From Sambucus nigra (taxonomy: Eukaryota > Streptophyta > Magnoliopsida > Dipsacales > Adoxaceae): a DNA stretch of 64,000 bases. Below, in pieces: positions 47,572 through 60,305 of this stretch. A program made the position numbers and the translations under genes. Location: positions 104,663,967 through 104,727,966 of the forward strand of contig OX422216.1 in assembly GCA_949130495.1 (NCBI GenBank). The letters are read 5' to 3'. Below the pieces are notes generated by a model, which ran no database searches, was not told the origin of the DNA, and saw only the letters and a list, made by a program, of their open reading frames with translations. Within the stretch, counting starts at the first letter, position 1. Every line of letters starts with the position of its first letter.

Positions 47572-50500
47572 ATGGCAGCATTGCCACCCATTCCAGCAGT
47601 CCCAGCTCAGCAGGGGCAGCTACAGTATGGACGTGTCTACAACGTCCACCAGGCTGTAGTTCCACAGGCACCGCCCGCGATCGAGGGTACGTTTCCTATC
47701 CATGGCACTATGGGTCGGGTATTATTTGATACGGGTGCTACACACTGTTTTATAGCTACACACTTTGCGAAAGCTTTAGGATTGTTAGCTACGGCAGAGA
47801 GCATAGTGACGTGTGTCGACTCACCATTGGGGAGTGGGTCACTTATTTTCTTTATATGCCGGGGAGTGGGGGTAGAGATTGGTGGTTTGGTATTACCTGC
47901 AGCCATGTTAGTGTTAGACATGCATGTTCACGATGTGATTATTGGGATGGATTGGCTCGTAGCTTATAGGGCCATGATTGATTGCTTCAGCGGGAGCATT
48001 GTTTTTGCCATTCCGGGGCAAGAGATGTTTGTAGTGGCGATGCCTCGCCCAGAGGGAGGATCGACCGCTCATCTGTATTACATTGAGGAGGATACCTCTA
48101 AGGAGGTAGTGATTCCTTTAGATTCTATCCCAGTAGTCAGGGAGTATTCGGATGTGTTTCAGGAGATACCAGGCTTACCACCCAGTCGAGAGATAGACTT
48201 TGTTATAGATTTGCTACCGGGTACGAGACCTATAGCACGCGCACCGTACCGTATGGCTCCAGCTAAGATGAGGGAGTTACGGGATCAGATAGAGCAGCTG
48301 TTAGGTCAGGGCTTCATTCGCAGGAGTACCTCACCTTGGGGCGCTCCAGTTTTGTTTGTGAAGAAGAGGGACGGTTCACTGAGATTGTGTGTGGACTACC
48401 GAGAGTTGAATAAGGTCACGATACGGAATAAGTACCCGTTGCCTCGAATCGATGACTTATTCGACCAGTTGCGAGGAGCTTCTTTCTTCTCGAAGATTGA
48501 TTTGAGATCGGGATACCATCAGTTGCGTATCTGGGAGGAGGATGTCTCGAAGACTGCGTTCTTGTCGAGATATGGTTCTTACGAGTTTCGGGTTATGCCT
48601 TTCGGTTTGACCAACGCTCCAGCAGTGTTTATGGACTTGATGAACAGAGTGTTCAGGGATTTCCTAGATCAGTTTGTCATTGTCTCTATTGATGATATAC
48701 TGGTTTACTCCCAGACAGAGGAGGAGCACGCCGAGCATTTGAGACAGGTTTTGCAGACACTTCGTCAGAACGAGTTGTATGCAAAATATGAGAAGTGCGG
48801 GTTTTGGCTGAAGGAAGTCCAGTTTTTGGGACATATCATTTCCGACCAGGGAATATCTGTTGATCCGGGGAAGGTATCCGCGATGAGGGAGTGGGGACAG
48901 CCCACGACACCAACGGAGATTCGTAGTTTCTTGGGTCTAGCAGGATACTACAGGAGGTTTATTAGGGGTTTCTCGGAGATAGCAGGTCCTTTGACACATC
49001 TGACATGTAAAGGTGTGCCATACATCTGGAGTGATGCCTGTCAGTTGGCATTCGATGAATTGAAGGACAAACTGACCTCAGCACCTGTGTTAGCATTGCC
49101 GAGACCGGGAGTTGAGTATTTGGTTTACACCGATGCGTCTTTGCAAGTACTGGGAGGTGTATTACAGCAGGAGAGACAATTGATAGCTTATGCTTCCCGT
49201 AAGCTTAAGCCTCATGAGAAGAATTACCCCACGCACGATTTGGAGTTGGCAGCAGTTGTATTTGCCCTACGGATTTGGAGGCACTATCTCTTGGGGGAGA
49301 AGTTCCAACTATTCACGGACCACAAGTCCCTACAGTACCTGTTCACGCAGAAGGAATTGAATATGCGGCAGCGTAGGTGGCTTGAGTTTGTGAAAGACTA
49401 CCAGTTCGACATCCAGTACCACCCGGGAAAGGCTAACGTGGTAGCAGACGCGTTGAGCTGTAGGCCAGCAGATGAGGTGGCAGAGGTGTGGAAGGCTAAG
49501 TGGAAGGAATTGGGACACCAGGATGCAGTGGCCCGATCTTTCATGTCTGTGATGACCGTTACACCGCAGATTGTCACGAAGGTAGTACGGGCACAGGCCA
49601 ATGACTCGTTCTGTCAGGAGCAGATAGTTCGATTACTAGCAGAGGGAGCCGAGTCCTATACCGTTAGCTCAGACGGGGGATTACGCTTCAATGGGAGATT
49701 TGTAGTTCCGGAAGGAGAGGAATTGCGACACGATGTGATGGCAGAGTCGCACGGCTCACGATTCGCGGTACATCCCGGAGGGGACAAAATGTACCAAGAC
49801 ATGAGACGCCAGTATTGGTGGAGCGGTATGAAGAGAGATATCGCTGAGTTTGTTTCGAAATGCGCCACTTGTCAGCTTGTAAAAGTGGATCATCAAAGAC
49901 CGGCAGGATTGCTACAGCCATTGGAGGTCCCGGTGTGGATGTGGGAGAGCATATCCATGGACTTTGTCATGGGGTTGCCTACGTCGCAGAGGGGTCACGA
50001 CTCCGTTTGGGTAATTGTGGACAGGTTGTCCAAGGTCGCTCACTTTTTACCCGTAAGGACTGACTACACTACGGGACAGTATGCCCAGTTCTTCATTTCA
50101 GAGATTGTGAGACTTCACGGTGTGCCCCTAAATATCGTGTCTGACAGAGACAAGATATTTGTTTCGAGGTTTTGGGAGAGTTTCCAGGAGGCCATGGGCA
50201 CGGAATTGCGGTTGAGTACGGCTTATCATCCGCAGACTGATGGGCAGACCGAGCGCACAAATCAGATGTTGGAGGACATGCTACGCATGTGCATTATTGA
50301 CTTCGGGGGTGGATGGGAGCAGTACCTTCCACTGGTGGAGTTTTCTTACAACAACTCCTATCAGTTCACGATTGGCATGGCTCCGTTTGAGGCGTTGTAC
50401 GGTAGGCCTTGTCGTTCCCCAGCATGTTGGTTAGAGGTGGGGGACAACAAACTACTTGGGCCGGAAGTGATTCAGGATACTTCGGCAAGGATTGAGTTGA

Positions 50501-51063
50501 TTCGGAGTCGCATTCGGGTAGCTCAAGACAGGCAGAAGAGTTATGCTGATGCGAAGAGATTTTTCAGAGAGTTCCAAGTGGGGGACCAGGTTTTGCTCAG
50601 GGTATCTCCTATGAAGGGGATTATGCATTTCAGGAAGAAGGGAAAGTTGGTACCGAGGTATGTGGGGCCGTTTCCTATTATTGAGCGAATCGGACCGGTT
50701 GCGTATAGACTCGGGTTACCGGAGCATTTGCATCGGATTCACGATGTGTTTCATATTTCCTCGCTAAGGAAATACCTTAGAGATAATTTGGCTCATTCTC
50801 ACATTGCTGTGGAGGACATCGATCTCCAGCCTGATAGCTCCTACGAGGAGGGGCCGATTGCTATTCTGGACCGAAGCGAGAGGAAACTGCGGTCAAAGAT
50901 AGTTCCGTTAGTGCGTGTTCAGTGGCGACATCACAATGTCAAGGAGTCCACATGGGAGCGCGAGGATGAGATGCGCGAACGTTATCCAAAGCTGTTTTTA
51001 GCAGGTACATTCAAGTTTCGAATTTCGGGACGAAATTCAGTTATTAGGGGGGGAAGTATGTAA
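47572..51063 (+). CDS. pol: E1 pol: protease, RT, RNaseH, integrase, chromodomain-like tail
   Basis: Open over 1163 codons, in frame with gag after TAG. Domains: aspartic protease ([10 protein letters not shown], catalytic D53); RT (about 240-420; SKIDL D310, SIDD D374/D375, MPFGLTNAP intact); RNaseH (D521 in YTDAS, E558, D583, D626); integrase zinc-binding domain (H727, H734, C764, C767); integrase core (D797, D858, E894, a DX35E spacing); GPF at 1032-1034; tail [16 protein letters not shown] (about 1116-1131), resembling the chromodomain of Tekay/Del elements. All catalytic residues that I can place are present. ADALSCRP has Cys where relatives have Arg. The frame runs through the polypurine tract and stops at TAA five bases inside the 3' LTR. 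It could only be expressed by readthrough of, or initiation after, the gag stops. Confidence 0.95.
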   Translation: MAALPPIPAVPAQQGQLQYGRVYNVHQAVVPQAPPAIEGTFPIHGTMGRVLFDTGATHCFIATHFAKALGLLATAESIVTCVDSPLGSGSLIFFICRGVGVEIGGLVLPAAMLVLDMHVHDVIIGMDWLVAYRAMIDCFSGSIVFAIPGQEMFVVAMPRPEGGSTAHLYYIEEDTSKEVVIPLDSIPVVREYSDVFQEIPGLPPSREIDFVIDLLPGTRPIARAPYRMAPAKMRELRDQIEQLLGQGFIRRSTSPWGAPVLFVKKRDGSLRLCVDYRELNKVTIRNKYPLPRIDDLFDQLRGASFFSKIDLRSGYHQLRIWEEDVSKTAFLSRYGSYEFRVMPFGLTNAPAVFMDLMNRVFRDFLDQFVIVSIDDILVYSQTEEEHAEHLRQVLQTLRQNELYAKYEKCGFWLKEVQFLGHIISDQGISVDPGKVSAMREWGQPTTPTEIRSFLGLAGYYRRFIRGFSEIAGPLTHLTCKGVPYIWSDACQLAFDELKDKLTSAPVLALPRPGVEYLVYTDASLQVLGGVLQQERQLIAYASRKLKPHEKNYPTHDLELAAVVFALRIWRHYLLGEKFQLFTDHKSLQYLFTQKELNMRQRRWLEFVKDYQFDIQYHPGKANVVADALSCRPADEVAEVWKAKWKELGHQDAVARSFMSVMTVTPQIVTKVVRAQANDSFCQEQIVRLLAEGAESYTVSSDGGLRFNGRFVVPEGEELRHDVMAESHGSRFAVHPGGDKMYQDMRRQYWWSGMKRDIAEFVSKCATCQLVKVDHQRPAGLLQPLEVPVWMWESISMDFVMGLPTSQRGHDSVWVIVDRLSKVAHFLPVRTDYTTGQYAQFFISEIVRLHGVPLNIVSDRDKIFVSRFWESFQEAMGTELRLSTAYHPQTDGQTERTNQMLEDMLRMCIIDFGGGWEQYLPLVEFSYNNSYQFTIGMAPFEALYGRPCRSPACWLEVGDNKLLGPEVIQDTSARIELIRSRIRVAQDRQKSYADAKRFFREFQVGDQVLLRVSPMKGIMHFRKKGKLVPRYVGPFPIIERIGPVAYRLGLPEHLHRIHDVFHISSLRKYLRDNLAHSHIAVEDIDLQPDSSYEEGPIAILDRSERKLRSKIVPLVRVQWRHHNVKESTWEREDEMRERYPKLFLAGTFKFRISGRNSVIRGGSM
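51045..51056 (+). other. E1 polypurine tract
   Basis: AGGGGGGGAAG directly before the 3' LTR. Confidence 0.9.
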
Positions 51064-54024
51064 TACCCCGTACTTTTGGCTATATTTATTTTTGGGATTA
51101 ATTAATTAAACGTATTATTGGAAATTAATCCGGGTCATAAATACTAACGAGATGCGAGTTGGTATTTGATTATGTGCATACATGTTTTGGTATATGTATT
51201 TGGTATTATAAAATTTGTCGTGAGATTGATATACGTCATTTTAGAAATTTTGTTGAGACGCGTGTGACCGTCGCGTCATGGTATATTATGTTAATTATAA
51301 AAAGTGAATTTAAAATCTATAAACCGTATGGTCGTTTTGAGTGCGCCAACGCATCCGGAAGGGTCGAGATAGTCAGAAAACACTAGCCGGGGGTGTAGTT
51401 TGGGTCTCGGGGTATTTTTAGGCCATACCGGCAACTTAAAGGGTATTTTGGTAATTTTACATTTTGAGGAATTAAAAGTGACGAAAATTGGGAGTTTTAA
51501 TCTGATGTGGATTTAACCCATTAAGCCCATTAACCAAACCATATTAACCCTTTAAGCTACGGAGGTTATCATTAGGTTTACAACTTTCCCAAAGAAAACC
51601 CTAGCCACCTTAAGCCACCATTGGAGAAGAAGCTTGGAGAGAGGGAATTCTGCAGAAAAACTCCATCAAACCTACACCAAAATCAGAAATCGAACCAAGG
51701 CAAGTGACTTTATTCCATTTAATTTCAGAGAATGTCTTTTCCATGTTAGAAATTGAAGAATATCAATTGTTCTTGAAAGATAATGAAAACCCATGTTAAT
51801 TGAACTTAGAACTTGAAATCTTGAGGAGGATTTGCATGTAGAATGACAGGTAGATGTTCCTACTGATGATATTTATGATTGGGTGAAATTTAAAACGGAT
51901 TTTATTGGGTTAATTCATGATTCAAAAGTTAGGGTTCATGTTCTTGAAATAATTGGGGAAAAAGTGTAGAGATTTATATTTTGATTGATGTTAGAGAGAT
52001 TTAATCCTTGAAAACATGTTAGGAGATGACTTGAATATGTTTAGGATGAATTAGAGACCCTAAAACGTTGTTGGGATGAACTTTGGAAGAGGTTAGAAGT
52101 GATAAAAATGGATGAAAACGAATTGGGGAAAAATCTGGGCCGAAACTGGTCAGTCGTTAGAAGCAATCCCCAGGTCGTTCGAACGAACTCGTTCGAACGA
52201 GCTTCTAACGAGTTGACCAGTCGCTGGTAACGAGAAGGGATTTCGTTCGATATCTCGTTCGAACGAGATATCTTTAGAAGGTACAGTTCGTTCGAACGAA
52301 CTGGAATCTCGTTCGAACGAGACTTCTAACGAGTTGACAGAGGAATCTCGTTCGAACAGTCTCGTTCGAACGAGACTTCTAACGAGTTGACAGTTTGGTC
52401 CTTTTTGGACTGTTTTGATTTTTGGAGTCCCGTAAACTTGTTCGAGGATATAGATATCATTCCGTTGATGTTGTAATGATAGGATTGGGACTTTTGGGTA
52501 TTTATGAGAAGGAAATTATATACGAGAGCTATATTAAATGGACGGTTTGGGTTGAGACGTGAGTGTCTACTACGACGTGAGAATAAATTATGGCGCGTAT
52601 AATGATAAACTGGAATAGTATAAATTGTGATAATTATAGTTAGTACGAGAATGCGATATGTACTACGATTAAACTACGGGATTACTAAGATGTGTGTTTA
52701 CTTAGTATTGGTATATGATTTGTGTGTATGACATACCTACCATACTTGCTATCACGGGAGGTTTGCGTTCGCTTAGGGCCCTCTAATCCTTGTGTTGCCC
52801 GGATTTAGACTGGTTACCTTGATGAACATAGGTCATAGAAAGACTTATTGGGATATTAATAAGTCCGCTGATCGTAGGAGCGTAGGTATGTGCGTGACCT
52901 ATGTGATGTGACTGTGTTCGCCTCCATTGTTTGTGATGTTGTTATCTGTGAACTATTCCTGAGAGATTCGGAATATGTAATCCTTATGTACGTGATGTAC
53001 CGGGATGGATAGCAGAGTATGTGTGTACCACAGCTTAGTTCTCGGGGTGCTTATATTGTATATTTATGATGTGAATAATATACACTTAATTGATGGGAAC
53101 CTTCACGTTATTGTTGTGAATATAATTATGGTATTGCTTCGAGAAAAATAACGAGTTAACTGATAGTGATATATATATTGCATACTGAGCATCTGAGTTT
53201 ACGATAAACCCCTACTTAATTACGAGCGTTATAATGTTATTAGAACCGAGTAATAAGGGTAGGACCTATGGCAGTCTAGCTAGATAGAATAGCACTTAGC
53301 TAGTGGTTTGTATCGTTATAGATGGGTACTTACGTTAGGAGTGCACAGTTAGACGAGAGGTGAGAATATTATGTGAGTGCACGTCCTAACATGTACTTTG
53401 CATTTAATGTTTTAAATGTTTTTAAAGCACTTGCAGGTTTTTAAAATATAACTCCACATTCGGGCTCTGACCCGTTTGCTTTTCAAATCTATTTTCTTTG
53501 TAAAACCATTTTAGGTGCCCAGCCACAAGGACACCATGCATAGGATACTCATTCAGGTGACGAGCTGTAGCTGTTTGTGGAAGCTACAGGGATTTGCTTG
53601 TAGACGCTTCTATCTTTTGGATTCCAGAGTCACTATCTATCAGTTGTAAGGCATGTTGCCCATTTCTATCAGAGCATCTTTTACATTTCAGTTTTCAGAC
53701 TTTAGCATGTATTGTTTCAGTATTCAGTTTACATTTCACTTGTGGGATTTGTAGTGAGGAGTTTTCCTCCAGACTTTATTTACACTATGTGATGGTTATT
53801 CGTTTTACTTCAGTATGGTGAATGGTGTTATTTATTTCTTCATTACACTTGTTGCATGTTAATCAGACTTTAATTAAAATTTGGCACTTACTTTTTAAAT
53901 ACTAGGTGGTTAGTAATCATAAAAATGTTTTCGACAGTGACGCTATTAACTGAGCCAACTTGGAATTTTGAATTAATTTAATAAAGGAGTAGCTACCCGG
54001 TATTTAATTAGTCGGGGTGTCACA
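51059..54024 (+). repeat. E1 3' LTR
   Basis: 2966 bp, same contents as the 5' LTR: donor at 51698-51705, palindromes at 52249-52272 and 52284-52303, acceptor at 53513-53514. Confidence 0.97.
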
Positions 54025-54029
54025 ATTAT
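54025..54029. repeat. E1 target-site duplication, right
   Basis: ATTAT, matching 43237-43241. Confidence 0.97.
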
Positions 54030-55349
54030 TTGGAAAATATTTCTCTCATTTCTGAACTGATAACTCAAAACAGCGTCCTAAAAGAAATTTTCAAAAATTC
54101 CACTCCGTCGCTCGAATGAGGTGGCAAGTCGTTTGAACGACTGCCACATGTCGCTCGAACGACTTCGCACGAGATAGCAATCTCGCTCGAACGACTTCGA
54201 GCGACTTCGCGCGAGAATTCGTTGTTCGTCCCCTACGGTTTTTCAACGGTTTCCACCATTTTTAACCTCAAACCTTCTCAATCAACACCCCAAACTCCAA
54301 ATAAATAGTTCTACATTGAACCCCATCAATAACACATGATTTCTAACATCCTAGGATCATCAATTTATTACGAATCGTTCATAAAATGTGAAATCCCCAA
54401 TTTAATTTTATCAAAACCCTAGTTCTTCCAATATATGTTCAAGAAGCCATTATTTCCCGATTTGTTCTACATATCAATTCCTTAAAACGTGATTTCCAGT
54501 CTTCATACATTAAGGGTTTCAATCTAATATATCACAGAACTTATTTCTACATTCAAGTTCATCAATTTCACCATTTTGATAACCTATAACATAATCCTAA
54601 CAACCCTACACTAACCTGAATCAAATTAATACCAAAATACAGCAAGTTATAAACACTTGCCTTGAGTGAGTAGCCTGATTTCTGGATGTTGTTGGTATAG
54701 GTGTGTTCCCCTCGTCCTGATCTACATGGTGGTGGTGGTCGTTGTACACGGTGATGTCGATTTAGCCCTCTTCTCTTGGCAAAGTTTTTCCCTCACACTT
54801 CCTATGGCCGTTCTTGCTTTCTCCAGCTTTCTAACCCAAATGCAAATGTTTTGGCTGATAAATTAAGTCCTAATTTTCGTCCATTAATTAGGCCTAAAAA
54901 TCCAATTTGCCATAATGCCCTTTTGGGGTGCCGATTAGGCCTAAAATTGCCTCGGGACCCAAACTAAACACCCGAGTATACTATTTCGACTATCTCGGCC
55001 CTTTCGGACTCAACGGTACACTCGAAATCATCATACGAGTTACTAAAAATAATTGATATATTTATTCCACCAATTTAGTCCCGACACGACTCACACGCGT
55101 GTCTGACTTAATTTACTAAACTGTCGTATTATTATTTCTCGACAATTTATCAAAGTGTATAGTTCCATATTACATATCGCACAGTAATATTTAACTAATA
55201 AGTATTAACCCTTAGCACGCTAGTTAATATTTATTTTTATTGGATCCGGATTAATTAACAATTTAATTCTTCACATTTAAATTTAATTAATCCCGTTGTA
55301 ATAAATAATCCCTTAATTATTTAAATCATAAAAAATGTGGGGTATTACA
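54030..55349 (-). repeat. E2 5' LTR, 5' portion
   Basis: Continues 41405-43241 after E1. It contains a palindrome cluster (54107-54225), the donor complement (54654-54661) and the U3 block (54950-55034), and ends at TGTAATACCCCAC (minus strand). Confidence 0.95.
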
Positions 55350-55354
55350 CACAT
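55350..55354. repeat. E2 target-site duplication, right
   Basis: CACAT, matching 22242-22246 at the far end of E2. Confidence 0.95.
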
Positions 55355-55408
55355 CTTGAGTTACCTCAAATTCTCGGGTTATCATGACCACATCATCTTA
55401 TTCAAGCT
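55355..55408. repeat. Repeat X, short middle part
   Basis: 54 bp of X between E2 and E4. It aligns with the start of the X copy at 1077 and ends in AAGCT, the left flank of E4. Confidence 0.7.
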
Positions 55409-55839
55409 TGTAAGGACATTATTTTATTGTCCATTTTATATTTGAGTATGTCGTATTCCACTACAAGCGTCGAATACTTATTCAAGTTCAACCATGCGTC
55501 AAGTTGGATCCCAATATCAAAGTTCTTCAACATTCAAGCCTCCGCAAGATTAATTTTTGTAAGGTTGTGTTTTTATACCTTAGCGGTTCACTTAGAGTGT
55601 TGGGATAATTTTTCTAAAAAAAATTTTAAGTGTTGGAGCGAAGTTTTTCGTCAAAAATATTTTTCTAAGTGTTGAGACGGACTGAAATAAAAAATTAATT
55701 TTTTCGCTCTGGTCATTCGAGCGACTTTGCCACATCGTTTAAGAGACAATGTCATGTCACGCTATCTTGTTCTAGCGATGTCATGCCTCATTCGAGTGAT
55801 GCTGTTTTTCATTTGAGAGAGTTGTCGACTCAATTTTTT

Positions 55840-55846
55840 TATAAAT
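55840..55846 (+). promoter_or_regulatory. TATA box, E4 LTR1
   Basis: TATAAAT, directly after the palindrome cluster. The same arrangement is at 59466-59472 in LTR2. Confidence 0.65.
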
Positions 55847-56260
55847 TGGTTTACCGAGTTTCATTTTTCTTCAGAAGACCTGCGAATTTTAAACCTACGA
55901 AACTACTTCGGCAGAAACCTTTGTCTTCTTAATTTTAAGGGTTTTATCTTTTGTTTTCAATTCACAAATTATCCCAATCTTTATGTGAATTGTTTTTGGA
56001 ACCCAAGAACACAATTTTGTGATGTTTCTCTTGTAGAGAAGATCTTTACTGCTGATCTAGGTGCCACTTGAGGGAGGTGCTAGGCTGACGTGACTACGTG
56101 TCGAAAGGAGTACTCGTGTGTGTTCCTGGGCCGAATGAACTGCAGTTCTTGTGGAGTTGCTGTGAAATTCCATTGTTGATTTAGGTTCCGTCCTATGAGA
56201 GTTTGTTGTGGTTAATTCTTTGCAGATTTCACTTGTAATCATTATGAGTATTATTTGTGA

Positions 56261-56266
56261 AATAAA
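56261..56266 (+). terminator. Poly(A) signal, E4 LTR1
   Basis: AATAAA about 420 bp after the TATA box; a counterpart is at 59879-59884. Confidence 0.5.
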
Positions 56267-56695
56267 AGGTTTTACCCAAAAGGGATTTTTCCTAAAATCT
56301 GAGAGTCAGCAACTCTTATTTGTTTGTATTCTCATGATCCACTACACGTAGTTGCATGTTTTAAGGCTGAACTAAATTGGTTTAAAAATTGAATCCAATT
56401 AAATAAGATTAAATTGGAAATTTGCGAATTGACTTAAATCGATATCACCATACATTTACAAATTGGTATCAGAGCTTATTTAAGCGGTCACCATACTTTT
56501 ACAAATTGGTATCATAGTGGGTTTCTCTAAGTTATCGAGTGATCAGTGTTTTTCGCAAAATTGTGAGATAATGATTTTTTTTTTGAAAAATCTGGTTTGT
56601 GAAAAATCGTATTTTTTTCCGATGGAGCACTTATGTGATCAGATGCCTCCCCTTGATGACACGAGTCAGAGTTTTGATGATTTAAATTATTTGAT

Positions 56696-57316
56696 TTGAT
56701 GTTTGTGAAAAGAATTGCTTTTTTGGAAAAAGAAAATTCTCATTTAAAATCTGCTATGGATCTTTTACAAACGGTTCAAAGTCAAAGATATTTTTATCAT
56801 GAGAAGTTTGTTTCTTTGGACCATGAATTTAATGCTTTAAAATTGTGCAAAAAAGAGAGTAATGATAGAGTCCTAGTTTTTGAAAAAGAATTGGAGGACT
56901 TAAAAAATTCTAGGATTTGTGTTTGTGCCAAAGAGGATAAAAATATTTTAATCGATGAGTTTGTGGCACGTGAGGAGACTCTTAGGGATAAGTCTGCGTA
57001 TTTTGAGGGAGAACGTGATAACCTTGTAGGAATAATTAAAACTTTAGAGAAGGAGCCCCTAAAATTGGATGAGTCTAATTCTTTGCTTGAGTACAAAATT
57101 TTGGAGTTGAAAAATGATTTGACAGACTCAAGTAGTGTTGGTAGCAATGGTAGCGGCTCGTCACGTTCTCATGTTTCGAGTGTTAAAGACAAGACCATTA
57201 TTTATTTTAGAGGGTCAATCAATCCACAGTGCGTTAGAAAAGGTCACCTCATAGGTGTCGTTCCACCCATTTGTACATGTTTACATTGTGGTAGGAAATG
57301 TCAGAATAGGTCCTAG
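56696..57316 (+). pseudogene. E4 Gag fragment, copy 1
   Basis: 206 codons, Lys/Glu/Leu-rich heptad-like sequence (about residues 6-140) likely to form a coiled coil. A Ser-rich stretch (SSSVGSNGSGSS) and a broken zinc knuckle (CTCLHCGRKCQNR, where a CX2CX4HX4C is expected) follow. Just upstream a short frame (MEHLCDQMPPLDD..., from about 56622) ends in TGA, so the N-terminal Gag region is missing or out of frame. The second array unit has a homologous fragment. Function beyond a Gag remnant is unknown. Confidence 0.7.
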
Positions 57317-59071
57317 GAAGTTGAAATCTAATGTTCCCTTTGTTCCCTAAACCCCTATGCGCCGTTGCACACCTATTTGGGTTAGGAAATTACTTTTAGA
57401 GGCACTAGATGTTAGACTAGTTGATTGTCGGTTGTTGGCACATGATTGTTCTCTTGCTATATCATATAGATGACTGTGTTCGCATGTTTGTCATACACTA
57501 GTTGTGCTTCATCTTATTTTCTTGCTAGTGTTATGACTTGTGTACTTTTTGTATTAGATTTTTGTTTTTTATAAAGCTTTTGAAAAATACAAAAAGATTT
57601 TATTTTGATAAATTTTTTGAAAAAAGACAAAAGGAATTTTGTATTTTATTTTGCACCATTTTTGAATGGACATTTAGGATGACCGAGTCACAATTTTATT
57701 CCAAATCTATAAGACTATTCGATAGTGTTTTGATATCCGTCATCATTTCATTTATGTGCTTGACAATGTTTGGAGTCATTGAGATGTGATTAGTTGTTAC
57801 TACCTACATGTTTGACTCATGAGTTCCTTCATTGCACACTTGCACGAATTTGTTTGGCTATTGTTCTTGTCTATCACATGTTGGTCAATGTGTTTTCATT
57901 TCAATTCCATCTTTAAAACGAACCAAATGTGATAAAACTTGACAATAAAAGTAGCGAAGGGTACGAAAGGTCAAGCGTTGTTTGCGAGTTTGTGTGATTT
58001 ATTTGAAAAACGAGTAAAGGCTACGAAAGGTACTCGTTTATCCTTTGCAATTAAGCCACCGTTTAAATCGGACCTAAATAAAAATTGGGCAAAAACAGAA
58101 GCCAAGATCCAAAGAGGTTGAAAAGAGCCCAAAAAAATTTAAAGGCAATAAAAAGAAAAATATTTCAAAAAGGTGGGCCAATAGGTTTTAATTTCATCAC
58201 CTCAAAAGAAAAATAAAAATCATTATTATTTATGAGGGAGTTTGGATGGAATATAAAACGGGTTTGCACATCCTAACAAAGTTATGAAAACGTATTACAT
58301 AGTTTTAGACTTTATTGGTGTGAAAATCATGTCTGACTTGATTTGTCGATTAAATTGAGACGATGTCATCTAAATTCACATTATTCAACACCTAAGGACG
58401 ATTTTGAGATTCATTTGTTAGGAGTACACATAGTCATCGTGCACATATATTTGCATGATTTCATTGATTTTCCTATCGAATTGTTCACACCCAGTCATTT
58501 CGTTTCCATGATTGGGTTGTCTTTGTGTAAATTCATGGTGTGATATTTTTGTAAAATTATTTTTGCATTTTTGTATGAAAAATTGAAAATCAAAAATAGT
58601 TTGTGGAAGCTTTTGGGTTACTCCTTCGCATGAGAGTAGTTTGATCCATGTTTGCTATGCATTTTTGTCGTGACAACTCCATGATTGTTTTGTTTATTTG
58701 TTTCCTTGACTATTTCGGACAAATAAAAGGGGGAGAACGAATTATGGCGGAGTTTTTGCATTATGGGGGAGATTTGATTATTGATTGATTTATTTTTATA
58801 TCATTTCAAACTCGATGTGTCACGAAGGTATTTGCTTTGTCTCATGTGTATAGGTACAAAACTGAATATCATTATTTTGCACACCCTGATGAGAAAAGCT
58901 TAAAGATTTGAAGATTTGAAGTTGAAGATTTTCGAAAAAAAGTTTTGAGGCTTGCATATTTAGTACCTTTTTATTTTTGGGTTCATGGAAGTGTATTAGA
59001 TTTGTATAAGCATTTTGATTTGATACTTTGGATGTTTTTATTTTGTACCGACATAGACATAGGGGGAGATT
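57317..59071 (+). mobile_element. E4 interior 1, non-coding part
   Basis: AT-rich, no frame that I can link to pol. It contains several G-rich purine tracts (AAAAGGGGGAGAACG near 58725, TGGGGGAGAT near 58763) and ends with the polypurine tract AGGGGGAGAT (59061-59070) before LTR2. Confidence 0.65.
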
Positions 59072-60121
59072 TGTAAGGACATTAATTTATTGTCTGATTT
59101 ACAATTGAGTATGTCGTATACCGCTATAACCATCGAAGACTTATTCAAGTTCTATCATGTATCAAGACGGATCCCAATATCAAAGTTCTTCAACATTCAT
59201 GCCTCCGAGAGATTAATTTTGGTAAGGTTGTGTTTTTATACCTTAATGCTTCACTTAGAGTGTTGGGATAAGTTTTCTAAAATATTTTCTAAGTGTTGGA
59301 GCGGACTGGAATAAAAAAATTATTATTTTCGCTCCGGTCGTCCGAGCGACTTTGCCGCGTTGTTCAAGTAACAATGGCATGTCATGCGATCTTGTTCGAG
59401 TGACATCATGCCTCATTCGACCGATGCTGTTTTTTTGTTTGAGCAAGCTACCAACTCAATTTTTCTATAAATTGGTTTGTCCAGTTTCGTTTTTCTTTAG
59501 AAGACCTGCGAATTTTAGACCTACAAAACTTCTTTGGCAGAAACATTTGTCTTCTCAATTTTAAGGTTTTTTCTTTGTTTTCAATTCACAAATCATCCCA
59601 ATCTTTATGTGAATTATTTTTGGAACCCAAGAACACAATTTAGGTAAGTTTCTCTTGTAGAGAAGATCTCTACTATTGATCTAGGTGCCACTTCAGAGAG
59701 GTGCTGAACTGACGTGACTTCGTGTCAAAAAGAGTACTCGTGTGTGGGTTGACTGAACTGTGATTCTTATGGAGTTGTTGTGGAATTCCATTGTTGATTT
59801 ATGTTGCGGCCTATGATTGTTTGCTACGATAAATTCTTTGCAGATTTCACTTGTAATCATTGTGAGTATTATTCGTGAAATAAAAGGTTTTACCCGAAAA
59901 AGATTTTTTCTGAAATCTGGGAGTCAGCAATTCTTATTTGTTTGTGTTGGCATGATCCACTACACGTAGTTGCATGTTTTAGGGCTGAATTAAATTTGTT
60001 TAAAATTTGACTAAAATTAAATAAGGTTAAATAGAAAAAATTTCAATTGGCATAAATTGATATCACCATACATTTACAAATTTGTATCAGAGCTTATTTA
60101 AGGGATCACCATACTTTTACA
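59072..60121 (+). repeat. E4 LTR2
   Basis: Starts TGTAAGGACATTAATT and ends CTTTTACA. It is clearly diverged from LTR1 (many substitutions and indels). Palindrome cluster 59335-59450, TATAAAT 59466-59472. Confidence 0.8.
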
Positions 60122-60305
60122 AATTCATATCAGATCGGGTTTCTTTAAATTATCGAGTGATCCCTGTTTTCCACAAAATTGTGTGATATTGATTTTTTTG
60201 GAAAATCTGTTTTGTGAAAAATCGCAATTTTTTCGATGGAGCACTTATGTAATCGAATTCCTCCCCTTGATGACACGAGTCAGAGTTTTGATGAATTAAA
60301 ATAAT

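Larger units (their letters stand above)
43242..54024 (+). mobile_element. E1, young near-complete Tekay-type Ty3/Gypsy element
   Basis: 10,783 bp flanked by ATTAT (43237-43241 and 54025-54029). Both LTRs are 2966 bp with about 22 substitutions and no indel by eye (0.7 percent). With a commonly used plant rate of 1.3e-8 per site per year this is roughly 0.3 million years, a rough guide only. It lies in the E2 5' LTR in the opposite orientation. Confidence 0.97.
22247..55349 (-). mobile_element. E2, minus-strand Tekay element with three nested guests
   Basis: The 3' LTR is at 22247-25031 and the 5' LTR at 41405-43241 plus 54030-55349. CACAT flanks both ends (22242-22246 and 55350-55354), which proves that the pieces are one insertion. 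Guests: E3 in pol, and a MITE and E1 in the 5' LTR. Removing E1 and its extra ATTAT joins the 5' LTR exactly as in the sister LTR near 23695. Confidence 0.95.
55409..56503 (+). repeat. E4 LTR1
   Basis: Runs from TGTAAGGACATT to CTTTTACA. It has a palindrome cluster at 55715-55830, TATAAAT at 55840-55846 and AATAAA at 56261-56266. Near the 3' end AATTGGTATCAGAGC (56461) lies inside the LTR and AATTGGTATCA recurs directly after it (56504), as if the LTR end plus primer site had been duplicated. Confidence 0.8.

Noticed and set aside
47072..47659. 195-codon frame overlapping E1 gag, with Arg-rich repeats
   Set aside because: An out-of-frame shadow of the Gln/Gly-rich Gag linker.
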